This document shows, piece after piece, positions 15,827-25,055 of a stretch of DNA of 32,885 bases. A program made the position numbers and the translations under genes. Below the pieces are notes generated by a model. It worked only from the letters and a program-made list of their open reading frames with translations. It made no database searches and was not told where the DNA came from. Within the stretch, counting starts at the first letter, position 1. The number at the start of each line of letters is the position of its first letter. The stretch covers positions 1 through 32,885 of the forward strand of contig JAGDCC010000009.1 of assembly GCA_017958745.1 (NCBI GenBank), written 5' to 3'. This stretch comes from a bacterium. Its GTDB lineage: Bacteria; Patescibacteriota; Dojkabacteria; SC72.

Positions 15827-17335
15827 ATGACAATTATTAATAGGAGAAGCAACTTACCGTACATATTTTTAACATGTTTGTTAGTTGTTTCTTCTTTATT
15901 ATTAGTAAATAATTCTTTTTCTAAAGCAATATTTTTAGCTGTATTATTTTTTGTTTTTGGTATAAAAATCTGCAAAAGTAAGCATAAAATACTTACTTCT
16001 CTCATGTTTGGATTAATAGTTTTACCATACAACATAACATTCCAATTACCAGAAAATATCGATGTCTTAGGAAAAAAAATTACACTCAACGATTCTTATA
16101 CAAATGGAATGTCTGTTAACTATCTAATACCTACCCTATCTATATTGGATGTATTTATCTTTATTACACTTTTTTCTTTTATATACTCACTTGGAATAAA
16201 AAAAATAGCAAAGAGATTATCTAATTATAAATACTCTTTAATACTAATTCTCTTATTTTTTATTATCCAAAATATTTTTATTAAAGAATTTTTGTCTGTT
16301 TTTAACAGCATTAGAATATATGCAGTAATAGTATCTTTCCTTTTAATAGTAGATTATTTAAAGAATTTGCATAGTGTAAATAGTAAGAAACTATTAATTA
16401 AAAATGCAATTATTATTAATTTAATAAATACATTAATACAAGGAATTGTTAGTATTCTGCAGTTTTTAATGGGAGAATCAATAGGTTTATATTTCTTAGG
16501 AGAATCTAAATTGCTTGCAGGAAAGGTATATTCTAGCTTTATTACATTTAACAATAGTGTATATCTAAGAGCATATGGAACATTTCCACATCCAAATGTA
16601 TTAGCAGGATTCTTTTTATTTACAATACTTTTTACATTTTTCTTATATAGAATTAGTAACAAAGAAGCTTTAAGAAGTATATGTAGAGCAACACTTCTAT
16701 TATGTAATTTCTTTGTAATAATTACATTTTCTAGATTGGGAATATTATTATCTATACTGTCTACAACTGTTTTATTAACTTCTTATTATTGGAAGAATAA
16801 AAAGTTAAAGATAAATTTTAATAATAATAAACACATAGAAAGCAGAAAGAATAATAGGGATGATAAAAACTACTCTTTTGCTGGATTGTTTCTTTCTAGA
16901 TTTACAAAACTATTTTCTGGTAATGACAATAGTATTACAGAAAGAATACAGTTAATTAAAGTTAGTTTTTCTATTATTAAAAGAAATTATTTAGTTGGAA
17001 CTGGTATTGGCAATTTTGTTAGAAATATAGGAGAAGAAGTTCCCTATTCTGCAAAAGGTGTAAAAATATTACAACCCGTACATAACATATTCTTACTTTG
17101 TTTAAGCGATTTAGGAATCATTGGTATGATGATATTTGTTTATTCTTTTATAGATTTTTGTAGAAAAAATATCGGTATAATAACATTATTTAAGATGGCT
17201 ATATTAACAGATATATTACTAATAGGATTCTTTGACCATTACTTAATAGATCTACCTCAAGGAATATTTATACTGTGTGGATTATTGTGTTTGTGTGTAT
17301 TGAATAAACGGAGAGAATGGGATTCGAACCCATGA
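15827..17335 (+). CDS. O-antigen ligase/polymerase-like (Wzy_C) membrane protein, 502 aa
   Basis: Many membrane segments along the length. The loop motif LRAYGTFPHPNVLAG (about 247-261) is the R..GT..HPN.LA signature of the WaaL/Wzy family, and QPVHNIFLLCLSDLGIIG (about 416-433) is its second signature. The predicted role is joining or polymerising glycans on a lipid carrier at the outer face of the membrane; the glycan is unknown. It follows jag by 7 nt. Its last 9 codons (REWDSNP and stop) lie antisense to the 3' end of tRNA-Ser, so the C-terminus has drifted into the tRNA gene. Confidence 0.85.
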   Translation: MTIINRRSNLPYIFLTCLLVVSSLLLVNNSFSKAIFLAVLFFVFGIKICKSKHKILTSLMFGLIVLPYNITFQLPENIDVLGKKITLNDSYTNGMSVNYLIPTLSILDVFIFITLFSFIYSLGIKKIAKRLSNYKYSLILILLFFIIQNIFIKEFLSVFNSIRIYAVIVSFLLIVDYLKNLHSVNSKKLLIKNAIIINLINTLIQGIVSILQFLMGESIGLYFLGESKLLAGKVYSSFITFNNSVYLRAYGTFPHPNVLAGFFLFTILFTFFLYRISNKEALRSICRATLLLCNFFVIITFSRLGILLSILSTTVLLTSYYWKNKKLKINFNNNKHIESRKNNRDDKNYSFAGLFLSRFTKLFSGNDNSITERIQLIKVSFSIIKRNYLVGTGIGNFVRNIGEEVPYSAKGVKILQPVHNIFLLCLSDLGIIGMMIFVYSFIDFCRKNIGIITLFKMAILTDILLIGFFDHYLIDLPQGIFILCGLLCLCVLNKRREWDSNP

Positions 17336-17395
17336 TATGATTTCTCATATGCTCGCTCTCCAAGCGAGTCCTTTCGACCACTCAGGCATCTCTCC
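17309..17395 (-). tRNA. tRNA-Ser (anticodon GGA)
   Basis: An 87-nt gene. The acceptor stem GGAGAGA pairs with TCTCTCC, with discriminator G. The anticodon stem CTCGC/GCGAG encloses TTGGAGA (anticodon GGA). A long variable arm, ATATGAG/ATCATAT-type, as in type II tRNAs, and the T arm ATGGGTTCGAATCCCAT are present. No CCA is encoded. Overlaps the upstream CDS tail by 27 nt on the other strand. Confidence 0.95.
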
Positions 17396-17449
17396 AAATG
17401 AACGCCCTATTATACAAAAAAGATAAAGGTATAACAATGTATTATATTA

Positions 17450-17478
17450 TTGTTATTTAATAGAAAATTTCGTATATT
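17450..17478 (+). promoter_or_regulatory. Promoter giving a likely leaderless mRNA for the 17485 gene
   Basis: TTGTTA (17450-17455), a 17-nt spacer, then TATATT (17473-17478). The ATG follows after 6 nt, so transcription should begin at or next to the start codon. Confidence 0.6.
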
Positions 17479-17484
17479 TATTAT

Positions 17485-18201
17485 ATGAGAAAAAGCGCTA
17501 TTTCTTTATTCTATATTGTTGGTATTGTTGTAATTTCTTTGCTCTTAAAAAAGTATTACAACACAGTTAAAGATAACCCTAAATCTACAGATAATATTAA
17601 TACAGAACAAGAGCTTTTTAATGATGACCTCTCCCCTATTTTTATAGAAGAAACAGAAAATAATAAGGAAAGTAGTGTAGATAGCAATCAAGTGTATGTA
17701 CCATATTTTTGGAAATATGGCGTAAATACAGATAAAGAAGATTATCTATTGGGATATATTCCAAATATTTCTACCTTTAAAGCATTTTATAAAACATATA
17801 ACAATATAAATTATGGAGTACTTCCTCATAATGATTATTCTTTGGAGAATATAGAAGAGTTTATTACTAAGAAGAATATTATCTATTCTAATGGAATTAA
17901 GAATTCTACATATTACTATGCTTGGAACACTTCTGACTGTAAGTCTTACAAATCTAGTAATTTTAATGAGACTTTATTTGTTTGTAACAATTGGGTTAAT
18001 TGGTTAGGTTTATCTTTAGATAAGAAAAATTATGTGCTAACAAAATGCAATATAGAGGGTACAAATGGGTATTGTGTATTTGAAAATTACATTGATGTAT
18101 ACTATGAAATCAATAAGTCTTCTGAAACAAGATGCTTTGAAGACAATGATAATTATTATTGCAAATTAGAAAAATACAAAGATTTAATTTTATATAACTA
18201 A
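17485..18201 (+). CDS. Membrane-anchored extracytoplasmic protein of unknown function, 238 aa
   Basis: I do not recognise the family. A membrane anchor (about 5-22) is followed by a polar linker rich in Asn and Glu and then an extracellular domain with YVPYFWKYGVN, GYIPNISTFKAFY and six cysteines in the second half (about 152, 168, 188, 197, 211, 219), which could form disulfides. It stands 4 nt before the VirB6-like gene and has its own promoter, so it probably belongs to the same secretion or envelope operon. Its role may be as a small partner or lid of that complex; this is only context. Confidence 0.65.
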   Translation: MRKSAISLFYIVGIVVISLLLKKYYNTVKDNPKSTDNINTEQELFNDDLSPIFIEETENNKESSVDSNQVYVPYFWKYGVNTDKEDYLLGYIPNISTFKAFYKTYNNINYGVLPHNDYSLENIEEFITKKNIIYSNGIKNSTYYYAWNTSDCKSYKSSNFNETLFVCNNWVNWLGLSLDKKNYVLTKCNIEGTNGYCVFENYIDVYYEINKSSETRCFEDNDNYYCKLEKYKDLILYN

Positions 18202-18205
18202 CATA

Positions 18206-20125
18206 ATGAAAAACATTTTTAAAATATTATTAACAACGGTATTTATTACATTGATATTTCCTGTTGCTTCTTATGCTGGTTATATAAAAGATACTAACCA
18301 GAATGAATATGGTAAGTGTATAGACCTCCAGGAGGCCTACAAGGAGGTTAATAATACGAGTGAGGCATATACAGGGGAGTCTGCAAGTGTAGAGGCTTCT
18401 AGGAAGGCTAACATTCTCTCTGCACTTACTTCTGTGTTTTCCATTATTGTAGGTGACCAATTTTATTGTATTAATGATTATGAAGCATATAACGAGACAG
18501 ATGGTTTTGAGAATACTGGCTTATTAGGATTTTTAGAGCAAGGTACTAACGATATGTTTGCATCCTTCCCTACTGTAAATGTAAAGGACCACTTAGCAGA
18601 GACATTTGTACCAGGTTATGAGAGTAATAATAGTACTATGGCTGCAGATGCATATTGTACTGCTGATGAATTAGCAAATGAGGGTGCATATGCTTGTTGT
18701 TATAGAAAATGTAATTATGCAGATGACAATAGTTGTTTCCAAAATTGTTTTAATCAAGGGACTGATACTGCAAGTGGAAGTACATCCTCTTCTGATGACG
18801 AGGAAATATCTTCTGGCTCTATTGGCGAAACAGTTGATAATGTCACTAAGGGTATTTTACCTACAGAAAATGATTACAAATTAACTGGAAAGACAATTGC
18901 AAAGCAAAGAGGTGCAGAGTATTTAATGGGATTGGGTATAGATAAGATATGGCAAAAAACAAGAAATATCGCATATATGGCATATGTAGTTGTTGTTATT
19001 GTAATAGGTTTTATGATTATGTTTAGAAATAAGATTGGTGGGCAAACAATGGTCACTGTTGGAAATTCTATTCCACAGTTAGTATTGGGATTATTCTTAG
19101 TAACATTTAGTTTTGCAATTGTAGGTCTATTCTTAGATTTTGGAAGAGTTGGTATTGGTGTTGTTCATTCCTTTTTTGATGATAAGAGTCACCAAGAATT
19201 ACAAATAACAGATTATTGGGGAATGGCAGATCAGGCAACTAAAGCTGTTAATACATCTTCTAGTAATAATGGTATCCAGTCTATAGATGATGACTTTAAA
19301 TCAAATATTAATAGTGTAAATGATGGTATAAAAAATGCTCTAGAAGGAAAATGGAGTATTTTAGGAATTAGTATTGGTTCTCTTGTAGCTAAATTAACAA
19401 CGGGTATGATTAATATGATTATGTTACCAGTTGTGGGTGTTTTAAGTGCGGCATCACTAATTACTGGAAAATCTGCTGGACTTGAAGGTCAGATAGTTAA
19501 GGTTGTAACAAGTGGTGGTGTGTCTGTTTTGCTTCATACACTTAGTGAAGCTGTAGAGGATGTTGGTTTTCCTATGGTAGGAAGTATCTTTCAATTTTTG
19601 TTTGAAGCAATGAATATTCCAGTTATGGTTTATTTCATAAAAAATCTATTAATTCTATTAATAGTATTGTTTGCAACGATACGTGTATATGCAACTTTAT
19701 TAATAACTTACATAAAAATATTTGCAAACGTAATTCTTGCTCCTATACAGATATTAATAGGTTCTTTCCCAGGAAATTCATATGCAATTACAAACTGGTT
19801 TAAGTCTGTAATATCTAATGTTTTAGTATTTGTAGGTATTTACTTAGTAATTAATTTAGCTGGGTATTTAGGAGAGAGTTTGGAAAGTGGTAATGTAACA
19901 GCAAATTTGGATTTCTATGGAACTGCAGGTTTCGAGTGGCCGACATGGTTTATTAGTTTAAATGGAGTATTAGTTATTGCAGGTTATATGTTTGCTGCTA
20001 GTATGCCACAAATAGTTAGTGGGTTTATGAAGTTAGGTCCAAGTAAAGAAATGGGTATGGCATTTGGAAGTGTTAAAGAAGGATTTAGTAAGATACCTCT
20101 AATTGGAGGAATGTTTGGAAGATAA
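18206..20125 (+). CDS. VirB6/TrbL-like polytopic membrane protein, 639 aa
   Basis: Signal peptide (1-24, ending SYA) followed by an exported domain with eight cysteines (38, 88, 151, 164, 165, 169, 177, 181), including ACCYRKC. Membrane segments at about 254-273, 288-311, 386-420, 470-505, 505-520, 531-553 and 582-605. The stretch ANVILAPIQILIGSFPGN then NWFKSVISNVLVF (about 507-542) matches the APxxIlxGxlPG..fs.W motif of VirB6-like proteins in Patescibacteria. In type IV secretion, VirB6 forms part of the inner-membrane channel. No VirB4 or VirD4 ATPase lies in this window. The next gene starts 6 nt later. Confidence 0.7.
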   Translation: MKNIFKILLTTVFITLIFPVASYAGYIKDTNQNEYGKCIDLQEAYKEVNNTSEAYTGESASVEASRKANILSALTSVFSIIVGDQFYCINDYEAYNETDGFENTGLLGFLEQGTNDMFASFPTVNVKDHLAETFVPGYESNNSTMAADAYCTADELANEGAYACCYRKCNYADDNSCFQNCFNQGTDTASGSTSSSDDEEISSGSIGETVDNVTKGILPTENDYKLTGKTIAKQRGAEYLMGLGIDKIWQKTRNIAYMAYVVVVIVIGFMIMFRNKIGGQTMVTVGNSIPQLVLGLFLVTFSFAIVGLFLDFGRVGIGVVHSFFDDKSHQELQITDYWGMADQATKAVNTSSSNNGIQSIDDDFKSNINSVNDGIKNALEGKWSILGISIGSLVAKLTTGMINMIMLPVVGVLSAASLITGKSAGLEGQIVKVVTSGGVSVLLHTLSEAVEDVGFPMVGSIFQFLFEAMNIPVMVYFIKNLLILLIVLFATIRVYATLLITYIKIFANVILAPIQILIGSFPGNSYAITNWFKSVISNVLVFVGIYLVINLAGYLGESLESGNVTANLDFYGTAGFEWPTWFISLNGVLVIAGYMFAASMPQIVSGFMKLGPSKEMGMAFGSVKEGFSKIPLIGGMFGR

Positions 20126-20131
20126 AAATAT

Positions 20132-22444
20132 ATGCCACCAAGACCAGGAGGTCCAAGAGGACCAAGAAGACCAAAAAGAGGCAGCATAATGGATGGTATC
20201 TATACATTCATCTATGGTGTTCATAGAAGAGGAAGAAATAAACCTTTTCCTAGGGGAAAGTATGAGGGGTATTCTGGTGCGCTAGCAGAAATAGGTACAC
20301 AACCAATGGTTTTTCCAATCAACCAATCAATGAAAGTCATTGATGATTCTATAAATGGAGCTGTCGCTTCTAAAGTACCATATAGTAAAAACAAGAGTAT
20401 GAAAATAGGTGTAGCTTCTCCAAGAAATATCTTCATGCTCAATAGAGCTATGATGCCTAGACCTACTGATGCATGGATAAGAATTGGAGGTAATCTACAT
20501 TATGATTCAGATGGTGCACTAATAGGTCTTTATGCTAAGAGAAATGGTGCAGATAGCGATGTTGCTAATGATTTGGGTCATTTATATAGAGATATATACA
20601 ATTACGATGTAAGAATTGCAAGTAAGCAATACATGTTTAATTATTCTGTAAGAAAAGCAGATAACGTGTTCCAACTGTCTGAAGATGCTGATGAAATGGA
20701 ATATTATGAGAAAGGAAATCAATTCAGAAGTAGAGCTACAACAATATTTGCGAAAACTCTTGTAAAAAATATTCCTAGTATGTCTGGACGAGCTACAGAG
20801 AAAGGAATTAAAGAATTTCTAGATAATATGCAAACTGTAGAAAATAAGCATGAGAGAATAACTAGAACATACAGATATTTCTGTGATACATGTGGTTTAA
20901 CAGAAGAAACTAGTAATGCTTTGGCACAGAATCTTTGGGGATACCAAGGGAGAAATTCTATATTAGATGGGGATAAATACGACCTTGGCTGTTATCGTTA
21001 CAGTGAAGAGTTACTTCGAGAGGAAGAAAGAAAGAAACAGGAGGAAATCAATCGTAAGAAGGATGTCATAACAGAAGCGATGAGAAGACAACAAGAAGCA
21101 GATCATCTTAAAGAGATGTTTGAGAGGTCAGATTCAACGACTGATATTCTCAATCAAAGTGATACTTATGGGTTTGGAATTACAAGAGGTGAATTTGAAG
21201 ATATGGAGAAAAAGGCTGTTAATCAAGGTCTTGTTGATATGATGAAAAGTGCAGCCAATGGAGATGTAACCTCTCGTGACAGTATCTTAAATGATCCACA
21301 TGCATTTGCTAATTTGTTTGTTTTAGAACCTGGAGAAACTCTAGAAGAATCTGATATTATAAATTTTTTCAGTAATCCAAGTGTTACTGAAAACGACGTA
21401 GATACTTTCATATCAGGAAAGAATATTAATCATGCAAACTATGAGGATTCTTTAAATGATGCTTTAGATAGACATAACATTTATCATTTAGATGAAGCAA
21501 CAGGTAATGCTCTACTCAATAGTTTAGATGGAGAAGCAAGCGCAAAAATAGTTGGTCGAACAGACAGAGATATTGCACTAAATCTTATAAATATGTCTAT
21601 TGCAGTACAACAGATGTCTCATGCTGGTTCTAGAATCACAGATGATACGCTCCATACTGCTATTGATGGTGTAAATAGTTATGTTACAAACAATACGTCT
21701 AAGGGAAGAGGTTTAAGAAGAGAAAGAGCTCTCCTTGCCTTTAGATATCTAACTACTGCAAATATCCTTTCTTCTCCAGATTTCTTATGGGGAAAGTGGG
21801 AGAACTTTGGTAAATTAGATGAATCTCTTCAGGGAGGTATAAACTTTTGTAAAGTTGTAGAAGATGCTAATGTCCAAGGAGATAAAAGTGCTAAATATGT
21901 TAAACCTGCTAATTCTATTATAGGACATTTAATTGGAGGTCTATATTATTGGCATCCAGCAAATATGGTAAAAGGCTTATGGAATGGAAGTCTTTTTTAT
22001 TCTTTAGCTCATGGTAAAAAATCAAGTCCATTTTATGTATTAGGAAAAGCAAATATTAACAATGTGTTCTCTGGATATTCTAAGTTTAGAGGAAATGTAG
22101 TTAGTGGTATTACAAGCATGGTTGCTCCGCCACTTCGTTTCCTGTCTAAAAGTATTAAATCTTTAGTAGGAAAAATAATTGGTACAACAGGATTTGCTGG
22201 TATTATCGCATCTTTAATAATAGATAAATTCCAAAATGAAATAGATGCACTAATTGGAAAAATAGTTGGATTAGTTTTCTATGGTTTACTCTGTATTATT
22301 GTTCTCATATTCGCTGCAGGTTCTAGATTAATATCCAATCAGGTGACTATGTATTTGGATAAAGAATATAACAAAAATGTAGTATTAGAAGAGGATAATA
22401 AAACCTTCGATGAAACAGACCTTGGAATAGATTTAATCAATTAG
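20132..22444 (+). CDS. Large protein of unknown function linked to VirB6-like gene, 770 aa
   Basis: I do not recognise the family. The N-terminus is rich in Pro, Arg and Gly (MPPRPGGPRGPRRPKRG), so it is probably cytoplasmic. A helical middle includes a charged coiled coil (about 290-330, EELLREEERKKQEE). Hydrophobic segments appear near 680-700 and 711-734 at the end, followed by an acidic tail. It probably sits on the membrane with most of its mass inside, next to the VirB6-like channel with which it is co-transcribed (6 nt apart). It may be a scaffold or assembly partner of a secretion machine. It ends 6 nt before tRNA-Arg on the other strand. Confidence 0.7.
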   Translation: MPPRPGGPRGPRRPKRGSIMDGIYTFIYGVHRRGRNKPFPRGKYEGYSGALAEIGTQPMVFPINQSMKVIDDSINGAVASKVPYSKNKSMKIGVASPRNIFMLNRAMMPRPTDAWIRIGGNLHYDSDGALIGLYAKRNGADSDVANDLGHLYRDIYNYDVRIASKQYMFNYSVRKADNVFQLSEDADEMEYYEKGNQFRSRATTIFAKTLVKNIPSMSGRATEKGIKEFLDNMQTVENKHERITRTYRYFCDTCGLTEETSNALAQNLWGYQGRNSILDGDKYDLGCYRYSEELLREEERKKQEEINRKKDVITEAMRRQQEADHLKEMFERSDSTTDILNQSDTYGFGITRGEFEDMEKKAVNQGLVDMMKSAANGDVTSRDSILNDPHAFANLFVLEPGETLEESDIINFFSNPSVTENDVDTFISGKNINHANYEDSLNDALDRHNIYHLDEATGNALLNSLDGEASAKIVGRTDRDIALNLINMSIAVQQMSHAGSRITDDTLHTAIDGVNSYVTNNTSKGRGLRRERALLAFRYLTTANILSSPDFLWGKWENFGKLDESLQGGINFCKVVEDANVQGDKSAKYVKPANSIIGHLIGGLYYWHPANMVKGLWNGSLFYSLAHGKKSSPFYVLGKANINNVFSGYSKFRGNVVSGITSMVAPPLRFLSKSIKSLVGKIIGTTGFAGIIASLIIDKFQNEIDALIGKIVGLVFYGLLCIIVLIFAAGSRLISNQVTMYLDKEYNKNVVLEEDNKTFDETDLGIDLIN

Positions 22445-22449
22445 AAAAG

Positions 22450-22523
22450 CGTACCCGAACGGATTCGGACCGTTAACCTACTGCTTAGAAGGCAATTGCT
22501 CTATCCGATTGAGCTACGGGTAC
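22450..22523 (-). tRNA. tRNA-Arg (anticodon TCT)
   Basis: A 74-nt gene. GTACCCG pairs with CGGGTAC, discriminator G. D arm TAGCTCAATCGGATAGAGCA, anticodon loop CTTCTAA (TCT) on an ATTGC/GCAGT stem with one G-T pair, and T arm ACGGTCCGAATCCGT. No CCA is encoded. Confidence 0.95.
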
Positions 22524-22560
22524 ACAACAGTACAATACATATTATATCTAAAATTTCTCT

Positions 22561-22580
22561 ATTATTAAAGCCTTAATAAT
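22561..22580. terminator. Hairpin between convergent operons
   Basis: ATTATTAAAGCCTTAATAAT is an 8-bp perfect stem with a 4-nt loop, 4 nt after the stop of the WecA-like gene. The U-runs on either side are weak, so termination may be inefficient. Confidence 0.4.
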
Positions 22581-22584
22581 AATT

Positions 22585-23799
22585 TTAATAAGAATACTTA
22601 GATTCTGGGGATTTAGGTCTCTCTTTAGTTGAATTACTCTTTTTGTTGGCAAGAATATTCATTAATACAACAGCGGTTACAGAAAGTGTTAAAACTAATA
22701 CCAAGAAAAACAATCTGTGTGCACCTGTTGTCAGAATTGCTAATGAACCAACAGCAAGTGTTAAAGCTGCTTCTACTAATACTACATTAATTCTACTTAA
22801 TCCTAATGCAATTAACTGATGATGGAAGTGATCTGCTCCATTTATTTTCATTAATTCTGCAAAATTCTTTGGTTTAAACTTAATCTGTCTTTTAATAATT
22901 ACATAAATGAAATCTATTAAAGGAAGTGCAAGAAGCATTATAGAAGTAGAAATCTTTGTGTCTGCAATCATAGAAAGTGTGCAAATCAAGAAACCATAAA
23001 CACTTTTTCCAGTAGAACCAGTCATTATCTTCTGTGGAGGAAGTGCAAAGACAGTAAAAATTAATAAAGCACCAACTAAAATAGCACTAATTGTAGTAGC
23101 AAATATTGACTGAAATCTTATAGCAATAACAAAAATTAAAGAAAAAATAATGAGAGAATTACATTCTATAATTCCAGGAGAACCCGCTGTCCATTTGAAT
23201 GCATTTATACAAACAAGTATCCATAATACAAGTATGATATCTCCAGGAAAAACTAAAGATTGTGCTATTCCTAAAATAGAAAATGAGAATGTGTGTAGGT
23301 TTAAGCTTATAGAGAAAAAATCTGTTAAATCTATTATAGAAAAAGATAGTATTACTGCTGCTATAAGTTGGTATAAGAACTGTATTTTGGCTGGTAAGTT
23401 GAATATATCGTCAAAGGTGGAGCCTATTACTAAAACAAACATGGATAATATTACAGGTATTGTAAAGCTATCTAGCTTAAAGAAAAATAACATTGCCAAA
23501 AGTGCTGGAATTGTTATTGCAAGACCACCAAGTGCAGGTGTTATTCCTTTATGAATTGCTTTGGCACTGTTATCATAGTCTTTTCCTTTTCTACTTTTGC
23601 CTGGTTTGTAAGTAATGTCGTGTTTTAAAGCAATTTGCCCAATAATTGGTGTAAGTAATAAAGAAAGAATGAGTCCTATTAGCATGACAGGTATAAATTG
23701 CGCATATTTTTCATAATTGGTTCCACTTATTGGTGTTTTGCTCCAATTAATAGAGTTAAAAACACTATTTAATACAATTCTAGGTGTTGATATGTCCAT
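22585..23799 (-). CDS. WecA/MraY-like glycosyl-phosphate transferase homologue lacking catalytic acids, 404 aa
   Basis: Polytopic membrane protein with family landmarks: AIHKGITPALGGLAI (81-95), the DD pair Asp130-Asp131 in GSTFDDIFNLPAKIQ, PLIDFIYVIIKR (293-304) and DHFHHQL (323-329). Active WecA/TagO/MraY enzymes have NxxNxxDGxDGL; here the site reads NAFKWTAGSPGII (199-211), with Ala and Pro in place of both Asp. The MGDxGS site likewise reads MTGSTGKS. The enzyme normally moves a sugar phosphate onto undecaprenyl phosphate to start wall polymers or O-antigens. This copy may be inactive, structural or changed in function. The open frame is intact and it starts 2 nt after the preceding gene. 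Confidence 0.75.
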   Translation of the reverse strand: MDISTPRIVLNSVFNSINWSKTPISGTNYEKYAQFIPVMLIGLILSLLLTPIIGQIALKHDITYKPGKSRKGKDYDNSAKAIHKGITPALGGLAITIPALLAMLFFFKLDSFTIPVILSMFVLVIGSTFDDIFNLPAKIQFLYQLIAAVILSFSIIDLTDFFSISLNLHTFSFSILGIAQSLVFPGDIILVLWILVCINAFKWTAGSPGIIECNSLIIFSLIFVIAIRFQSIFATTISAILVGALLIFTVFALPPQKIMTGSTGKSVYGFLICTLSMIADTKISTSIMLLALPLIDFIYVIIKRQIKFKPKNFAELMKINGADHFHHQLIALGLSRINVVLVEAALTLAVGSLAILTTGAHRLFFLVLVLTLSVTAVVLMNILANKKSNSTKERPKSPESKYSY

Positions 23800-23801
23800 T
23801 A

Positions 23802-24248
23802 TTAATGTAAAATTTCAACTAAAATAATGCTTTGTGCGATTATACACAAAAGGCTGCTGATTATAAGCATTTTAGTAAAATTTCTCTCCTTGTTATAGAA
23901 AAGGATTACAAATATAAAACTGATAACAAGTGACAATATAGATATTGTTGGGTAAATGTTTATGAATTGCTTATGTGCTAATTGTTCATCTATTGTTAGT
24001 TTATACCTAAATACTTCTATATATGTTGGAAGAGTGTCGTAGCTTATTAAAATGCTTCTAATTTGTTGTAAGATTAGTATTATTCCTATTGTAATGAATG
24101 CCCAAACAAGTGGGTCATTGAATAGTTTCCTATTTTCTATTTGTATTCTCTTTTTATCAATCTTTCCTTTTATTTTGTAATACTTATTCTTTCTTGGTTC
24201 TTTTATACCAAGATCTAGCTGTTGGAAAGATTCCTCATTTTCTTCCAT
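23802..24248 (-). CDS. Small membrane protein of unknown function, 148 aa
   Basis: An N-terminal polar region of about 48 residues, rich in Lys and Glu, is followed by membrane segments at about 49-66, 102-120 and 127-146. No family recognised. It lies between rsmA and the WecA-like gene and ends 2 nt before the latter, so the pair is probably co-expressed and may work together in the membrane. TATAAT is found 6 nt before its ATG, with a weak -35, which suggests a leaderless start. Confidence 0.65.
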   Translation of the reverse strand: MEENEESFQQLDLGIKEPRKNKYYKIKGKIDKKRIQIENRKLFNDPLVWAFITIGIILILQQIRSILISYDTLPTYIEVFRYKLTIDEQLAHKQFINIYPTISILSLVISFIFVILFYNKERNFTKMLIISSLLCIIAQSIILVEILH

Positions 24249-24254
24249 TCTCTA

Positions 24255-24260
24255 ATTATA
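24255..24260 (-). promoter_or_regulatory. -10 box (TATAAT) 6 nt before the 148-aa gene
   Basis: A perfect TATAAT on the minus strand is followed by TAGAGA and the ATG. It would separate the membrane-protein pair from the dnaG-rsmA group, though the gap of 48 nt also allows read-through. Confidence 0.5.
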
Positions 24261-24296
24261 GCAGAAATAGAGTTTTTCTTTTATATACTAATATCT

Positions 24297-25055
24297 TTAT
24301 ATACTGTTAAAAAGTTTAGTATATTCGTCAAAGGAGATATGTTGAGGTCTTTTTTCTAGAATCTTCATGTTCGGATTAACAGTTGGATATGATTTAGAAA
24401 TATTGTTTTTTATTGTTTTTCTTGGTTGTTTATAACAAATCTCTAAGAATTTTATAAAATCTTTTTCTTTGTTAATTAACGATTTATTAATCTCTTTCGG
24501 AGAAAATTCTATAAAAGAGCTTGTCACTTTTGGAGGAGGATTAAATGACTGTGGTTTAATATCCATAATCTTTCTTTTGTTAGCATAAATGTCTGATACT
24601 GTACTAAGCAGGTTGTTGTTTGGTTGTTTAGCAACATATTTATCTGCTACTTCTTTTTGGATAATGAAGTAACAATTAGTATTAAAATACTTACTTTCTA
24701 TTATTTTCTTAATAATCTTCTTACTTACATTGTATGGAAGAGAACCAAAGAAGCATATTTTTTTATTGCTATCTAGTTCTTCGAAATCCCAGTCTAGAAA
24801 GTCTGTGTTAATTACATCGTAATTAGCATATGTATAAGCAAGTTCTTTTGCTAAATAATTATCCTTTTCTATTAGAATATTATTGTAATTTTTATTATCT
24901 TTGTTCTCATCTCTTATTATTTCTGTAAAATAACCGGTACCGGGGCCTATTTCTACTAAAGTATCAAAATCATTTGATATAACATAAGAAACTATCTGTT
25001 TTGCAAGATTTTTATTTACAAAAAAGTTTTGTCCTAATGATTTTTTCTGCTTCAT
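24297..25055 (-). CDS. rsmA: 16S rRNA dimethyladenosine transferase RsmA/KsgA, 252 aa
   Basis: Methylates two adjacent adenines near the 3' end of 16S rRNA during small-subunit assembly. KSLGQNFFVNKNLAKQIV (5-22) is the family start, EIGPGTGYFT (35-44) binds AdoMet, and SLPYNVSKKII (105-115) is the catalytic-motif region, where Ser105 replaces the usual Asn of NLPY. The C-terminus has PPPKVTSSFIEF. The chosen ATG at 25055 overlaps the upstream TAA (TAATG) and gives the usual MKxKKSLGQ start; an open frame runs seven codons further up. Coupled to the methyltransferase gene before it. Confidence 0.93.
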   Translation of the reverse strand: MKQKKSLGQNFFVNKNLAKQIVSYVISNDFDTLVEIGPGTGYFTEIIRDENKDNKNYNNILIEKDNYLAKELAYTYANYDVINTDFLDWDFEELDSNKKICFFGSLPYNVSKKIIKKIIESKYFNTNCYFIIQKEVADKYVAKQPNNNLLSTVSDIYANKRKIMDIKPQSFNPPPKVTSSFIEFSPKEINKSLINKEKDFIKFLEICYKQPRKTIKNNISKSYPTVNPNMKILEKRPQHISFDEYTKLFNSI

